From contig CAZOFA010000067.1 of the NCBI GenBank assembly GCA_964578975.1, positions 1 through 13,545 on the forward strand: 13,545 nucleotides of DNA, written 5' to 3'. This document shows positions 7,188 through 13,545 of this stretch, piece after piece (the stretch's first letter is position 1; every line of letters starts with the position of its first letter). The notes under the pieces were generated by a model. The model did no database searches. It worked only from the letters and a program-made list of their open reading frames with translations, and had not been told where the DNA came from. The stretch is from CAYRUP01 sp964578975 (GTDB lineage Bacteria > Pseudomonadota > Gammaproteobacteria > DSM-16500). The position numbers and the translations under genes are program-made.

Positions 7188-8624
7188 TTAAAGAAAATTT
7201 TTCCCTAGGCCGCGATAGGTTTTTGCATAATCGACAATTTCAATGCCGTCTTTTTTCGATGCAATACACACATATTGGTTACGAGTTTCTGCATGTTCAC
7301 CTGCTTTTGCCGGACAAAACATGACAAAATCCAGTGGTTTTTCACCAGAAAAGATTAATGGCGCCTGCACTTCTCCTAATCCTTCTGAGGACGTGTATTT
7401 TAATCCTTTTGGCAAAAGGATAAGGGGCGCACGATCCATGCTTGGCTCACCTGAGGCGGTATAATTACCGCCTAAGCAAGTGACATAATCAGGATCGGAT
7501 GATCTCGTGACGGGCGAAATAAAAACAATGGCTGGATCCAACGCAAGTGGGCCTTGTAGATTAGAATAATAATTAAATAAATGAGAATCTAAAAAACCGC
7601 TGCCGATGGATAATTCTGTTAACACTTGTTCCTGAACCGCAAACGTTGCAGATCCGGTACCACCACCATTAAAAATCTTCAACGGAATTTTTGCATCCTC
7701 AAATATCTGCGGCACTTGAGCACGCATATAAGCCGCGTAACGCGCCGCAAAATTTCGCACTTGATGCGCAATGGGATTCAACATTTTTTTAAATGGATTA
7801 TTATCGGGTAGTCCAGCAACCGCTCCTTCATAGGCCTGTAAACCAATGAGTTCTAAACTGGGAAAACGACGAGATGCTTCAACGATGTCGCGCAACTGAT
7901 CGAGCGATCTCACCGGACTACGGCGCACACCTAAATGAATCAACCCTCCCAGCGGTCTTAACGACATATCCATTTCTATCACAATAGGAAATGGAGCGCT
8001 TACCCCTTGCATTGTTTTTTCCAGTAATTCCATGTGCGCAACACTATCGACAACTAATTTTATGTTGGCGCCATTTTCATGCATGTGTCGTAAAATTTCG
8101 CAATCGCGTGACTGCAGCGTCGGGTATGCAATTAAAATATCATCGATTCCAAAATTATTTCGCAGAAATTTTGCTTCTCTGGCACTAAAACACATCACCC
8201 CTTGGAATATGTCAGGATATTTTTCGAGCGCGCGTAAAATTAACATAGGCACACGCGCAGACTTGGTTGGAAAACGTATTGTTTTACCAGTCGGGCGAAC
8301 AAGGTCAACAAATTTTTTCATGTTGCGATCAAATGCATCCAAGTCGACAAATGTCGCAGGAAGTTTTACCTGTGAAAGAAGCGCTTTATTATCGAGAAGT
8401 TTTTGCCACGTTGGATAACTGCGATCTTGTTTTTTTGACGCGTCTTGCGCGGCTAGATAAGCACGCTGTTGCAGCAATTCAATGAGCTGCATTAGTGATC
8501 GTAAAGCTTGCAGATTTAAACCGTTTTTTAAATATTTATTTAAAAGAATTGCGCTGATGACGACTAACGATGCACTCATTGCAGACGTCATATCTATTTT
8601 TTTCCACACCCGTCTCGTATCCAT
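7188..8624 (-). CDS. Fold-type III PLP protein, alanine racemase N-terminal domain (COG3616-like)
   Basis: This is a 478-residue protein. LPATFVDLDAFDRNM (88-102) opens a TIM-barrel of the alanine racemase / D-threonine aldolase / D-serine dehydratase type. Lys121 in RFPTKSARVP lies where these enzymes have the PLP-binding Lys (RPHxKTHK), and GGGTGS (320-325) fits the phosphate-binding Gly loop. Residues 14-29 are hydrophobic and could anchor the protein in the membrane; a later ATG at 8591 would still keep most of this segment. The Zn-binding PxHxC signature of eukaryotic-type D-serine dehydratases is not visible near the C-terminus, which instead reads CPAKAGEHAE (437-446), so a straightforward D-serine dehydratase call is unsafe. 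AAAGGA precedes the start. It is the first gene of a pair with the FAD oxidase, suggesting consecutive steps on one unknown substrate. Confidence 0.8.
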   Translation of the reverse strand: MDTRRVWKKIDMTSAMSASLVVISAILLNKYLKNGLNLQALRSLMQLIELLQQRAYLAAQDASKKQDRSYPTWQKLLDNKALLSQVKLPATFVDLDAFDRNMKKFVDLVRPTGKTIRFPTKSARVPMLILRALEKYPDIFQGVMCFSAREAKFLRNNFGIDDILIAYPTLQSRDCEILRHMHENGANIKLVVDSVAHMELLEKTMQGVSAPFPIVIEMDMSLRPLGGLIHLGVRRSPVRSLDQLRDIVEASRRFPSLELIGLQAYEGAVAGLPDNNPFKKMLNPIAHQVRNFAARYAAYMRAQVPQIFEDAKIPLKIFNGGGTGSATFAVQEQVLTELSIGSGFLDSHLFNYYSNLQGPLALDPAIVFISPVTRSSDPDYVTCLGGNYTASGEPSMDRAPLILLPKGLKYTSSEGLGEVQAPLIFSGEKPLDFVMFCPAKAGEHAETRNQYVCIASKKDGIEIVDYAKTYRGLGKNFL

Positions 8625-8656
8625 CTTATTTTTATCCTTTTATTAAACGCGACGAT

Positions 8657-8684
8657 ATTTAACATTTTTTTGTTTACTCATCAA
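8657..8684 (-). promoter_or_regulatory. Candidate promoter of the PLP protein / FAD oxidase operon
   Basis: On the minus strand TTGATG (8679-8684) is separated by 16 nt from TTAAAT (8657-8662). Each box matches the sigma-70 consensus at four of six positions. It lies between the hairpin that ends the upstream gene cluster and the start codon at 8624, where a promoter is needed if the hairpin terminates transcription. Confidence 0.3.
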
Positions 8685-8704
8685 GTTTTAAAAAAATGTA
8701 TGGA

Positions 8705-8734
8705 TAAAAACATTCACTCGTCATTCAATGACGA
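8705..8734 (-). terminator. Hairpin terminator of the four-gene membrane-protein cluster
   Basis: TCGTCATTCAATGACGA (8718-8734) is a perfect palindrome around a single central base. On the minus strand it is followed six bases later by TTTTT (8706-8710). It begins 7 nt after the stop codon of the last cluster gene. The stem is short and the T tract is displaced, so termination may be incomplete. Confidence 0.5.
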
Positions 8735-8741
8735 CGAAGAT

Positions 8742-9398
8742 TTACACTTGAAACCCCGGTAGTGGTGCTGCATTTTGATTTTGAGCAAAAGCAATTTGTC
8801 GATGGTTCAGACCTCTGAAGAGCCCTGCAAATGTGACGAGCGTCAAAACCATACTGGTGAAAACGATAGCGCCAACTTCCACATTATTAGCAGAAATACT
8901 ACAGATTTGATTGCACGCGAATTGAGTTTTATTAAACGATTGATATCCTTCTTGGTAACCCGTTGCTAAATTTGCACTTTCCATCAACGAGTCCGACCAT
9001 TCGTTGACGCCAAGTGCCGCACCCGCATAACCCACGCCTTTTATGATGTATTTTGCACCTACTATAATTTCATTCACATTCTCAGCCCTACCCATTTTTA
9101 TTCCGCCTTCATACGCAGAAAAACAGGCGCCAAGTATGGTTAAGGGCACAATGCCGATTGAAATAAATCCGCCGCTCACTCCATTTAATATGGCAGAAAC
9201 TCCATATTTGAGATCACGTATATTATTTTTTGCATCTTTTATACCGTCTAAACAAGCTTGCCTCATGTCACCAATACAAAATGCATTTACAAATCCGAAA
9301 GTCGCCCAAAAAAATAAACCTTTGCAACGATGTCTAATTATCATATTTAAATATGAATTATCGTCGTCTTCTGGATCGGGTAGTGGTTGCTGTTGCAT
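8742..9398 (-). CDS. Four-TM module protein A of a tandem paralogous family, unknown function
   Basis: I do not recognise this 218-residue protein. It has an acidic N-terminal tail (PDPEDDD at 8-13). Hydrophobic segments lie at about 26-43, 70-96, 113-131 and 174-194, followed by a polar tail. After the first segment comes QACLDGIKDAKN (Cys49), and before the fourth ATGYQEGY with Cys162. These two landmarks recur at matching distance (113 residues here) in all modules of the cluster. The stretch VGAKYIIKGVG (113-123) closely matches GAAKHLIKGVG in the second half of the 423-aa protein. The ending GLFRGLNHR matches GLFQGIKQR of its neighbour at 9469. AAGG lies 8 nt before the ATG. It is the last gene of the cluster, 70 nt after the previous stop and just before a hairpin terminator. 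Confidence 0.8.
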   Translation of the reverse strand: MQQQPLPDPEDDDNSYLNMIIRHRCKGLFFWATFGFVNAFCIGDMRQACLDGIKDAKNNIRDLKYGVSAILNGVSGGFISIGIVPLTILGACFSAYEGGIKMGRAENVNEIIVGAKYIIKGVGYAGAALGVNEWSDSLMESANLATGYQEGYQSFNKTQFACNQICSISANNVEVGAIVFTSMVLTLVTFAGLFRGLNHRQIAFAQNQNAAPLPGFQV

Positions 9399-9468
9399 GA
9401 GTAGCCTTATTTGTTTGGTTTGGAGGTGGTTGTAATAGTATTAATTGTCGTAGCATGTGAAAAAATTC

Positions 9469-10098
9469 TTAAACATGAGATATTAATCGACGCGTAGCTT
9501 GATTTTCTGCACGATTTTCCACTGCGGCGGGTCGTTGTTTTATTCCTTGGAATAATCCACAAAGAAACATTCCAGCCATGATCGTTGCATACACGCCGCC
9601 TGAAACCACCTCCATGGTTTTATAATTTAAGTTGTCTTCTTCAGCGCCACAGTTACGATTAGTAAAGCCAATGCCATAACTAATTTGTAACGACGTGTCT
9701 CGCACCCACGGTTCTAAAAAAAACATTTTAGCGCAAGCGGCAGTCCCACAAAAACTCACACCCGTTAACACATAAAATAATCCTTGCCATCGTTCAGCGC
9801 AGTTAGCGGCTTTTCCTATCGTTTTACTGCCGTTTAAAATATATGAACTACCATAGATAGCAATGGCAGGCACACACACAATTTCAACAAATGCTTCGGC
9901 TACGAATGTGCAAGTAGACAAAAAAGGATTATATAAGGCTGACAAACCATCATATGCATTGCTCATGCCTTGCGAACATGCTGCAACACTGCCAGGCGCT
10001 TTCCTGTTAAAGATCATACTGATCAGACCTTCGCCCATGAAGGTTACTTTACTCAGATATTTATATGTCACCGAATCTTCTTGTTGTCTTGGCTGCAT
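9469..10098 (-). CDS. Four-TM module protein B, diverged member of the tandem family, unknown function
   Basis: The ATG at 10098 gives 209 residues and has AGGTGG (10105-10110) 6 nt upstream. A TTG at 10113 would add five residues but would swallow the ribosome site, so it is rejected. Hydrophobic segments lie at about 62-88, 106-128 and 163-184. The first segment, at about 17-31, is weak and shorter than in the sister modules. Family landmarks are kept: AACSQG (Cys41), FLEPW (127-131) and SYGIGFTNRNC (Cys150, 109 residues after Cys41). FLEPW matches ELQPW in the first half of the 423-aa protein. Unlike A, C and D it has no strongly acidic N-terminal tail. It is rich in Cys (8). It follows module C by 15 nt. 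Function is unknown; it looks like the most diverged copy. Confidence 0.78.
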   Translation of the reverse strand: MQPRQQEDSVTYKYLSKVTFMGEGLISMIFNRKAPGSVAACSQGMSNAYDGLSALYNPFLSTCTFVAEAFVEIVCVPAIAIYGSSYILNGSKTIGKAANCAERWQGLFYVLTGVSFCGTAACAKMFFLEPWVRDTSLQISYGIGFTNRNCGAEEDNLNYKTMEVVSGGVYATIMAGMFLCGLFQGIKQRPAAVENRAENQATRRLISHV

Positions 10099-10113
10099 AA
10101 TGATCCACCTCAA

Positions 10114-10818
10114 TTAACGAAAATCAAAATTAAGCGGTAAGATTCGATCATCGATTTCTTGCTGTTTTCGTTCATTGCGATAACCTAAACAAGCGGTAGC
10201 AAAAATACTACACGCAATCAATGCACTCGCAACTACCTTGATATCATCAAAAGTTGATTGAGGAACTTCTGAATAATCTTTACATGCTCGGCGAGACAGC
10301 GTCTGATAACCAAATTCATAACTGGAACTGATTAAATTTTGTTGAAACATGGGTTGCAATATTGATGTTTCTACATAGACAGCACTTGTACCACTGACCA
10401 TACTCATCAACATATTTCCTGCACTTTTTAGCATCGCACAACAATTGTCATTTGCTGCGCTAGCGACTCCGCTTTGATAAGCAAAATAAAGCGTGGTTCC
10501 CATGCCAATAGGTACAAGTATACTAGAGCCTATCCCGATTCCAACTTCAGAATTTATCGATGCGATATATTCTTCTGGATAACCGAATACACTATCCTGC
10601 ACGCCCTCCATACAAGCTTGCACACGACCAGAGATTGTAGATTGCAATGCAGTATAAGCAATACCGAGCATAGTCAGTGGAACTGCAGCGTATTTAAAAT
10701 AATAAGAAAAAGAATGTTGCGATTCTTGATTGTTATCTTCATCATCTAAATTTACGATTTGCACGTATTCTTCGGAACTATCATCTGCAATTTGTTCTAG
10801 ATCACTGTCATTTGGCAT
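10114..10818 (-). CDS. Four-TM module protein C of the tandem family, unknown function
   Basis: I chose the ATG at 10818 (234 aa). AAAGGA at 10831-10836 precedes it, although with a 12-nt spacer, and this start leaves a 16-nt gap to the upstream gene. The longer reading from 10872 (252 aa) overlaps that gene by 38 nt and has no ribosome site. The N-terminal 35 residues are very acidic (DDSSEE, NLDDEDNN). Predicted membrane segments are at about 42-60, 91-114, 132-151 and 193-212, with a charged RNERKQQEIDD tail. Landmarks are QACMEG (Cys69), LQPMF (154-158) and SYEFGYQTLSRRAC (Cys179, 110 residues after Cys69). EVPQSTFDDI (184-193) matches ELPQSVFDAI of the 423-aa protein's second half, so these two are close relatives. 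Function is unknown. Confidence 0.78.
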   Translation of the reverse strand: MPNDSDLEQIADDSSEEYVQIVNLDDEDNNQESQHSFSYYFKYAAVPLTMLGIAYTALQSTISGRVQACMEGVQDSVFGYPEEYIASINSEVGIGIGSSILVPIGMGTTLYFAYQSGVASAANDNCCAMLKSAGNMLMSMVSGTSAVYVETSILQPMFQQNLISSSYEFGYQTLSRRACKDYSEVPQSTFDDIKVVASALIACSIFATACLGYRNERKQQEIDDRILPLNFDFR

Positions 10819-10834
10819 AGAGCGAGCCCATCCT

Positions 10835-12106
10835 TTAAAATTTTTGTTCTGGAGTTCTACTTGGAGTTGCATTTACTAATGGTCCCGCATTTTTATCTTT
10901 GCGCGCATGATAAAAACCATAAGAAATCATTGCAGCCACCGAAACGACAGTCATCGTCATTCCAGTTTTATCTATTGCATCAAAAACGGATTGCGGTAAT
11001 TCCCCCGCATACTGATTAATACAAAAGTTGAAAGTAGTGTTAGTGTTAGCTTTATCGTATCCAGTGGCATAACTTCCATCGAGCAGACTTTTGCGTAATA
11101 GTGACAACGTGGATGCTTCTAAATAAAGAGCGCCTGCAACCACGCCTGTATTCAAAATGACGCGACCCACACCTTTAATGAGATGTTTCGCTGCACCTAC
11201 AATTTGTCCACTGACATATTCCTCTAAGAGACCCGTTGATAGTATGGCCGGGGCAACAAACGCTCCGCCAATAATTCCTCCTATCATACCTAGCCCGCGG
11301 GTTGATACATTTCGTTCTGGAATACCCGCTGCAAACTCTGCTTGCCCATCTTGACATGCTTTAATTTGACCGGGTATGTAAGTTTGCGAAATTAAATCGG
11401 CAAAACAAAACATCATCGTGAACATATATAAATAGCAGGATCGAAAATCCATTTTCGGTTCTTGGGGAACTCGCAATAACTGATGCGCAATTAAAAAAAA
11501 CAAAGCGCCAACTGGAATAATGCCTAAATCAATATTTCCAGTATCAATCACACTGTCAGGTAAAGCGACCCTTTTAGCGCACTCTGCTATGGTTTGGTTA
11601 TTGCTATGAGTATAAGAATATAAATAAGCGATATCACGACTCAGACTTTGCATCCAAGGTTGTAATTCGAAGACGACCAGAGACGTTGTCCCAGCCACTA
11701 AAGCTGTGCTGATGCCAAATGCATAAGTCATCCCTTTCGATAATGTCGGTAAATTATCAGCATCACTTATTATTTTTAGGCCTTGTGTTGCAAACGTATA
11801 ACCATATGCCACAGGAAATGCGCTCGCAAATAAACACGTCAGCGCTCCAAGCGTTGTTCCGATTGTGACCCACGTGTTTACTCGTGCTGAATTACTATTT
11901 TTTGCATCTTCAACACCATCCAAACAAGCTTGAGTATTATTCGTTAAAAAATCCCATAACGCATAAGAAAATGCATGAAGCACTTGCAATGCAAGTGCAT
12001 TTGAGTTTAATCGAATTTTTGGCTCTTCTTCTTCTATTGGTATTGTTTTTAAAAGTGGTTCATCAACATCATCATCTGGTACTGGTACTGTTATTGTTAA
12101 TGGCAT
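10835..12106 (-). CDS. Double-module eight-TM protein D (two family modules fused), unknown function
   Basis: This 423-residue protein is two modules in tandem. The N-tail is acidic (DDDVDEP at 11-17, EEEEP at 25-29). Module D1 has segments at about 38-55, 78-104, 126-147 and 191-211, with QACLDGVEDAKN (Cys61), ELQPW (147-151) and Cys176. Module D2 has segments at about 223-240, 269-292, 313-332 and 382-399, with KACQDG (Cys251), GAAKHLIKGVG (304-314) and DGSYATGY before Cys362. Cys-to-Cys spacing is 115 and 111. D1 most resembles module B (PW motif) and module A (QACLDGxxDAKN). D2 resembles modules C (PQSxFDxI) and A. No good Shine-Dalgarno site precedes the ATG at 12106. It is the first gene of the cluster. 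Function is unknown; I infer an inner-membrane protein with both ends in the cytoplasm. Confidence 0.8.
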   Translation of the reverse strand: MPLTITVPVPDDDVDEPLLKTIPIEEEEPKIRLNSNALALQVLHAFSYALWDFLTNNTQACLDGVEDAKNSNSARVNTWVTIGTTLGALTCLFASAFPVAYGYTFATQGLKIISDADNLPTLSKGMTYAFGISTALVAGTTSLVVFELQPWMQSLSRDIAYLYSYTHSNNQTIAECAKRVALPDSVIDTGNIDLGIIPVGALFFLIAHQLLRVPQEPKMDFRSCYLYMFTMMFCFADLISQTYIPGQIKACQDGQAEFAAGIPERNVSTRGLGMIGGIIGGAFVAPAILSTGLLEEYVSGQIVGAAKHLIKGVGRVILNTGVVAGALYLEASTLSLLRKSLLDGSYATGYDKANTNTTFNFCINQYAGELPQSVFDAIDKTGMTMTVVSVAAMISYGFYHARKDKNAGPLVNATPSRTPEQKF

Positions 12107-12123
12107 ATTTGTTTTTTCTTATT

Positions 12124-12152
12124 TTTATTTAATTATTGGGATTCCCTGTCAA
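12124..12152 (-). promoter_or_regulatory. Candidate promoter of the four-gene membrane-protein cluster
   Basis: A perfect -35 box TTGACA (minus strand of 12147-12152) is followed after 17 nt by AATAAA, which matches the -10 consensus at four of six positions. The predicted transcript would start only about 11 nt before the ATG at 12106, which is short and fits the lack of a clear ribosome site. Alternatively the cluster is read through from serS, whose stop is 120 nt upstream with no obvious terminator between. Confidence 0.25.
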
Positions 12153-12226
12153 TCGACTAAAGGAATGTTGAAGCTCTGTAAACTGATTTTGTGGAGAGCG
12201 TTTTCCACGAGTCATTGCAGTTTTTT

Positions 12227-13498
12227 CTAAATTATTTTTTTACCATCCATATAAGGTTGAAGAATCGCTGGAATATGTATGCGACCATTTTCATCTTGGA
12301 AATTTTCCAGGATGGCAACCAGTGTTCGACCGACTGCTAAGGCTGACCCATTTAACGTGTGAACCAATTCAGGTTTTCCAGTTTTTAAATCACGAAAACG
12401 TGCTTTCATGCGTCGCGCTTGGAATGCTTCTGTGTTACTGCAGGAAGAAATTTCACGATAACGTTGTTGGCCTGGCAACCAGGCTTCTAAATCATAAGTT
12501 TTTGCTGCAGCAAAACCCATGTCACCGGTACACAATGCAACAACACGATACGGAAGTTCTAATTTTTGTAATACCATTTCTGCATGACGGGTTAATTCTT
12601 CTAATGCTTCATAAGATTTTTCTGGATGAACAATTTGCACTAATTCGACTTTTTCAAATTGATGTTGACGAATCATGCCGCGCGTATCTTTTCCGTATGA
12701 ACCGGCTTCACTGCGAAAACACGCCGAATGACACACAAATTTTAATGGTAATTGTTCTGCATTTAAAATTTCATCGCGGATGGTATTGGTCACCGGCACT
12801 TCGGCCGTTGGAATTAAATAAAAATCTTCACCATCACGCGGAATGGCAAATGCATCGTCTTTCATTTTCGGCAATTGCCCAGTGCCATACATCGATTCTG
12901 CATTCACAATGAGCGGCACAGAAATTTCTTGATAGCCGTGTTCTTGGGTGTGTAAATCCAACATAAATTGCGCGAGCGCCCGATGCAAGCGCGCGAGTTG
13001 ATCATGCAACACCACAAAACGCGCGCCCGATAATTTTGCACCCTCGGTAAAATTCATGCCTAATTTTGCGCCTAAATCCACATGATCTTGAGGTTTAAAA
13101 TTAAATTGCGTGGGTTGTCCCCAGGTGCGGATGACTTGATTATCTTCTTCACTTTTACCCAACGGCACGGACTCATGAGGAATATTCGGTATCACCGCCA
13201 GCAGTTGTTGTAGTTCGTCTTGAATACGCGTGAATTCATCTTCTGCGAGTTTGAGTTTATCGCCTAACTCTTTTACTTGTTGTAACAAAGCTTCGACATT
13301 TTCACCTTTTGCTTTTGCTTGTCCGACAGATTTCGCATTCACGTTTCGCGTATTTTGTAATTCTTGGATTTGTGTTTGCAAATCTTTGCGGCGATCTTCA
13401 AGTGCGATAATGTGTTTTGTATCTAATGTAATGCCGCGACGTTTCAATTGTGTTGAAACGTAATCGATATCTTGGCGAATAAGTTTAGGGTCTAACAT
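12227..13498 (-). CDS. serS: Seryl-tRNA synthetase
   Basis: A class II aminoacyl-tRNA synthetase of 423 residues, the usual bacterial length. It charges tRNA-Ser (and tRNA-Sec where present) with serine in the cytoplasm. The N-terminal MLDPKLIRQD start and the long coiled-coil arm (about 30-100), which grips the variable arm of tRNA-Ser, are present. The catalytic core shows TAEVPVTN (231-238), motif 2 FRSEAG...RGMIRQHQFEKVEL (261-286), an ISSCSN loop (350-355) and motif 3 GSALAVGRTLVAILEN (384-399), whose Arg contacts ATP. The sequence is intact and normal for a gammaproteobacterium. GGAAG lies 5 nt before the ATG at 13498. A palindromic repeat lies in the leader or promoter region directly upstream. 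Confidence 0.97.
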   Translation of the reverse strand: MLDPKLIRQDIDYVSTQLKRRGITLDTKHIIALEDRRKDLQTQIQELQNTRNVNAKSVGQAKAKGENVEALLQQVKELGDKLKLAEDEFTRIQDELQQLLAVIPNIPHESVPLGKSEEDNQVIRTWGQPTQFNFKPQDHVDLGAKLGMNFTEGAKLSGARFVVLHDQLARLHRALAQFMLDLHTQEHGYQEISVPLIVNAESMYGTGQLPKMKDDAFAIPRDGEDFYLIPTAEVPVTNTIRDEILNAEQLPLKFVCHSACFRSEAGSYGKDTRGMIRQHQFEKVELVQIVHPEKSYEALEELTRHAEMVLQKLELPYRVVALCTGDMGFAAAKTYDLEAWLPGQQRYREISSCSNTEAFQARRMKARFRDLKTGKPELVHTLNGSALAVGRTLVAILENFQDENGRIHIPAILQPYMDGKKII

Positions 13499-13510
13499 AT
13501 TATCTTCCGT

Positions 13511-13535
13511 GTCATTCCCGCGAAGGCGGGAATCT
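13511..13535. repeat. Palindromic intergenic repeat (GTCATTCCCGCG/CGGGAATC type)
   Basis: ATTCCCGC (13514-13521) pairs with GCGGGAAT (13526-13533) around a GAAG loop (13522-13525). This is a short dispersed hairpin element seen in many proteobacterial genomes (family recalled, not searched). It lies 15-35 nt upstream of the serS start, so in a serS transcript it would sit in the leader, close to the ribosome site. It differs from the palindrome at 11-60. Confidence 0.65.
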
Positions 13536-13545
13536 ATGCTGAATG

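Noticed and set aside
10113..10113. TTG start at 10113 for module B
   Set aside because: The ribosome site AGGTGG at 10105-10110 lies inside that extension and is well placed for the ATG at 10098.
8742..12106. Phage holin or toxin-immunity cluster as an explanation of the membrane proteins
   Set aside because: The proteins are longer than typical holins. No endolysin, toxin domain, integrase or att-like repeat is present, and the cluster sits between housekeeping-type genes.
12129..12215. A 28-codon minus-strand frame (MTRGKRSPQNQ...) just after serS
   Set aside because: It has no good ribosome site, no paralogue in the window and no recognisable feature, and its 3' part overlaps the candidate promoter of the membrane-protein cluster. 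Chance is the simpler reading.
12322..12912. A 196-residue plus-strand open frame opposite serS
   Set aside because: It is fully antisense to an intact and strongly conserved serS gene. The protein has no recognisable motif and an unnatural His/Leu/Cys-rich composition.

Overview
The window looks like chromosomal DNA of an AT-rich gammaproteobacterium. A member of the Legionellales/Coxiellales is my best guess. The reasons are the overall base composition, the fused LplT-Aas phospholipid-repair protein, the DUF883 and DUF2147 envelope proteins, and GC-rich palindromic intergenic repeats at both ends. The assignment to an order is inference; no rRNA or other phylogenetic marker except serS is present.

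Positions 1-1135: a palindromic repeat fragment, then a two-gene cassette (small Thr-rich lipoprotein followed by a DUF883/ElaB-YqjD-like membrane-anchored protein) that occurs twice in tandem with a period of about 540 bp, all on the minus strand. The two lipoprotein genes (56 and 57 codons) are easily missed because of their size. Positions 1314-1778: a secreted DUF2147 protein (minus). Positions 1779-1935: a divergent intergenic region with a degenerate repeat and a candidate promoter. Positions 1936-5415: an 1159-residue fusion of an MFS lysophospholipid flippase (LplT-like), a PlsC-type acyltransferase and an AMP-forming acyl-ACP synthetase (plus). Positions 5418-5545: a very GC-rich inverted repeat bounded by a T7 and an A7 tract, placed between convergent genes and suited to act as a bidirectional terminator.

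Positions 5551-8624 (minus): a two-gene operon of a fold-type III PLP protein (alanine racemase N-terminal domain, COG3616-like) and an FAD-dependent aldonolactone/alditol-oxidase-like enzyme, 17 nt apart. Their substrate is unknown.

Positions 8742-12106 (minus) hold the most unusual part: four consecutive genes that I do not recognise, encoding five copies of one module of about 200 residues. Each module has four hydrophobic segments, an [Q/K/A]-A-C-x-x-G motif after the first, and an aromatic/Gly motif followed by a second Cys 109-115 residues downstream. The largest gene (423 aa) is a head-to-tail fusion of two modules. Predicted topology puts both conserved cysteines on the same, probably periplasmic, side. 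This locus is the best candidate for an undescribed system. It ends in a hairpin terminator and begins 120 nt downstream of serS.

Positions 12227-13498: seryl-tRNA synthetase (minus), with a palindromic repeat just upstream of its start codon. No tRNA, rRNA, CRISPR array or transposase gene was found. No stretch longer than 300 bases lacks a gene.
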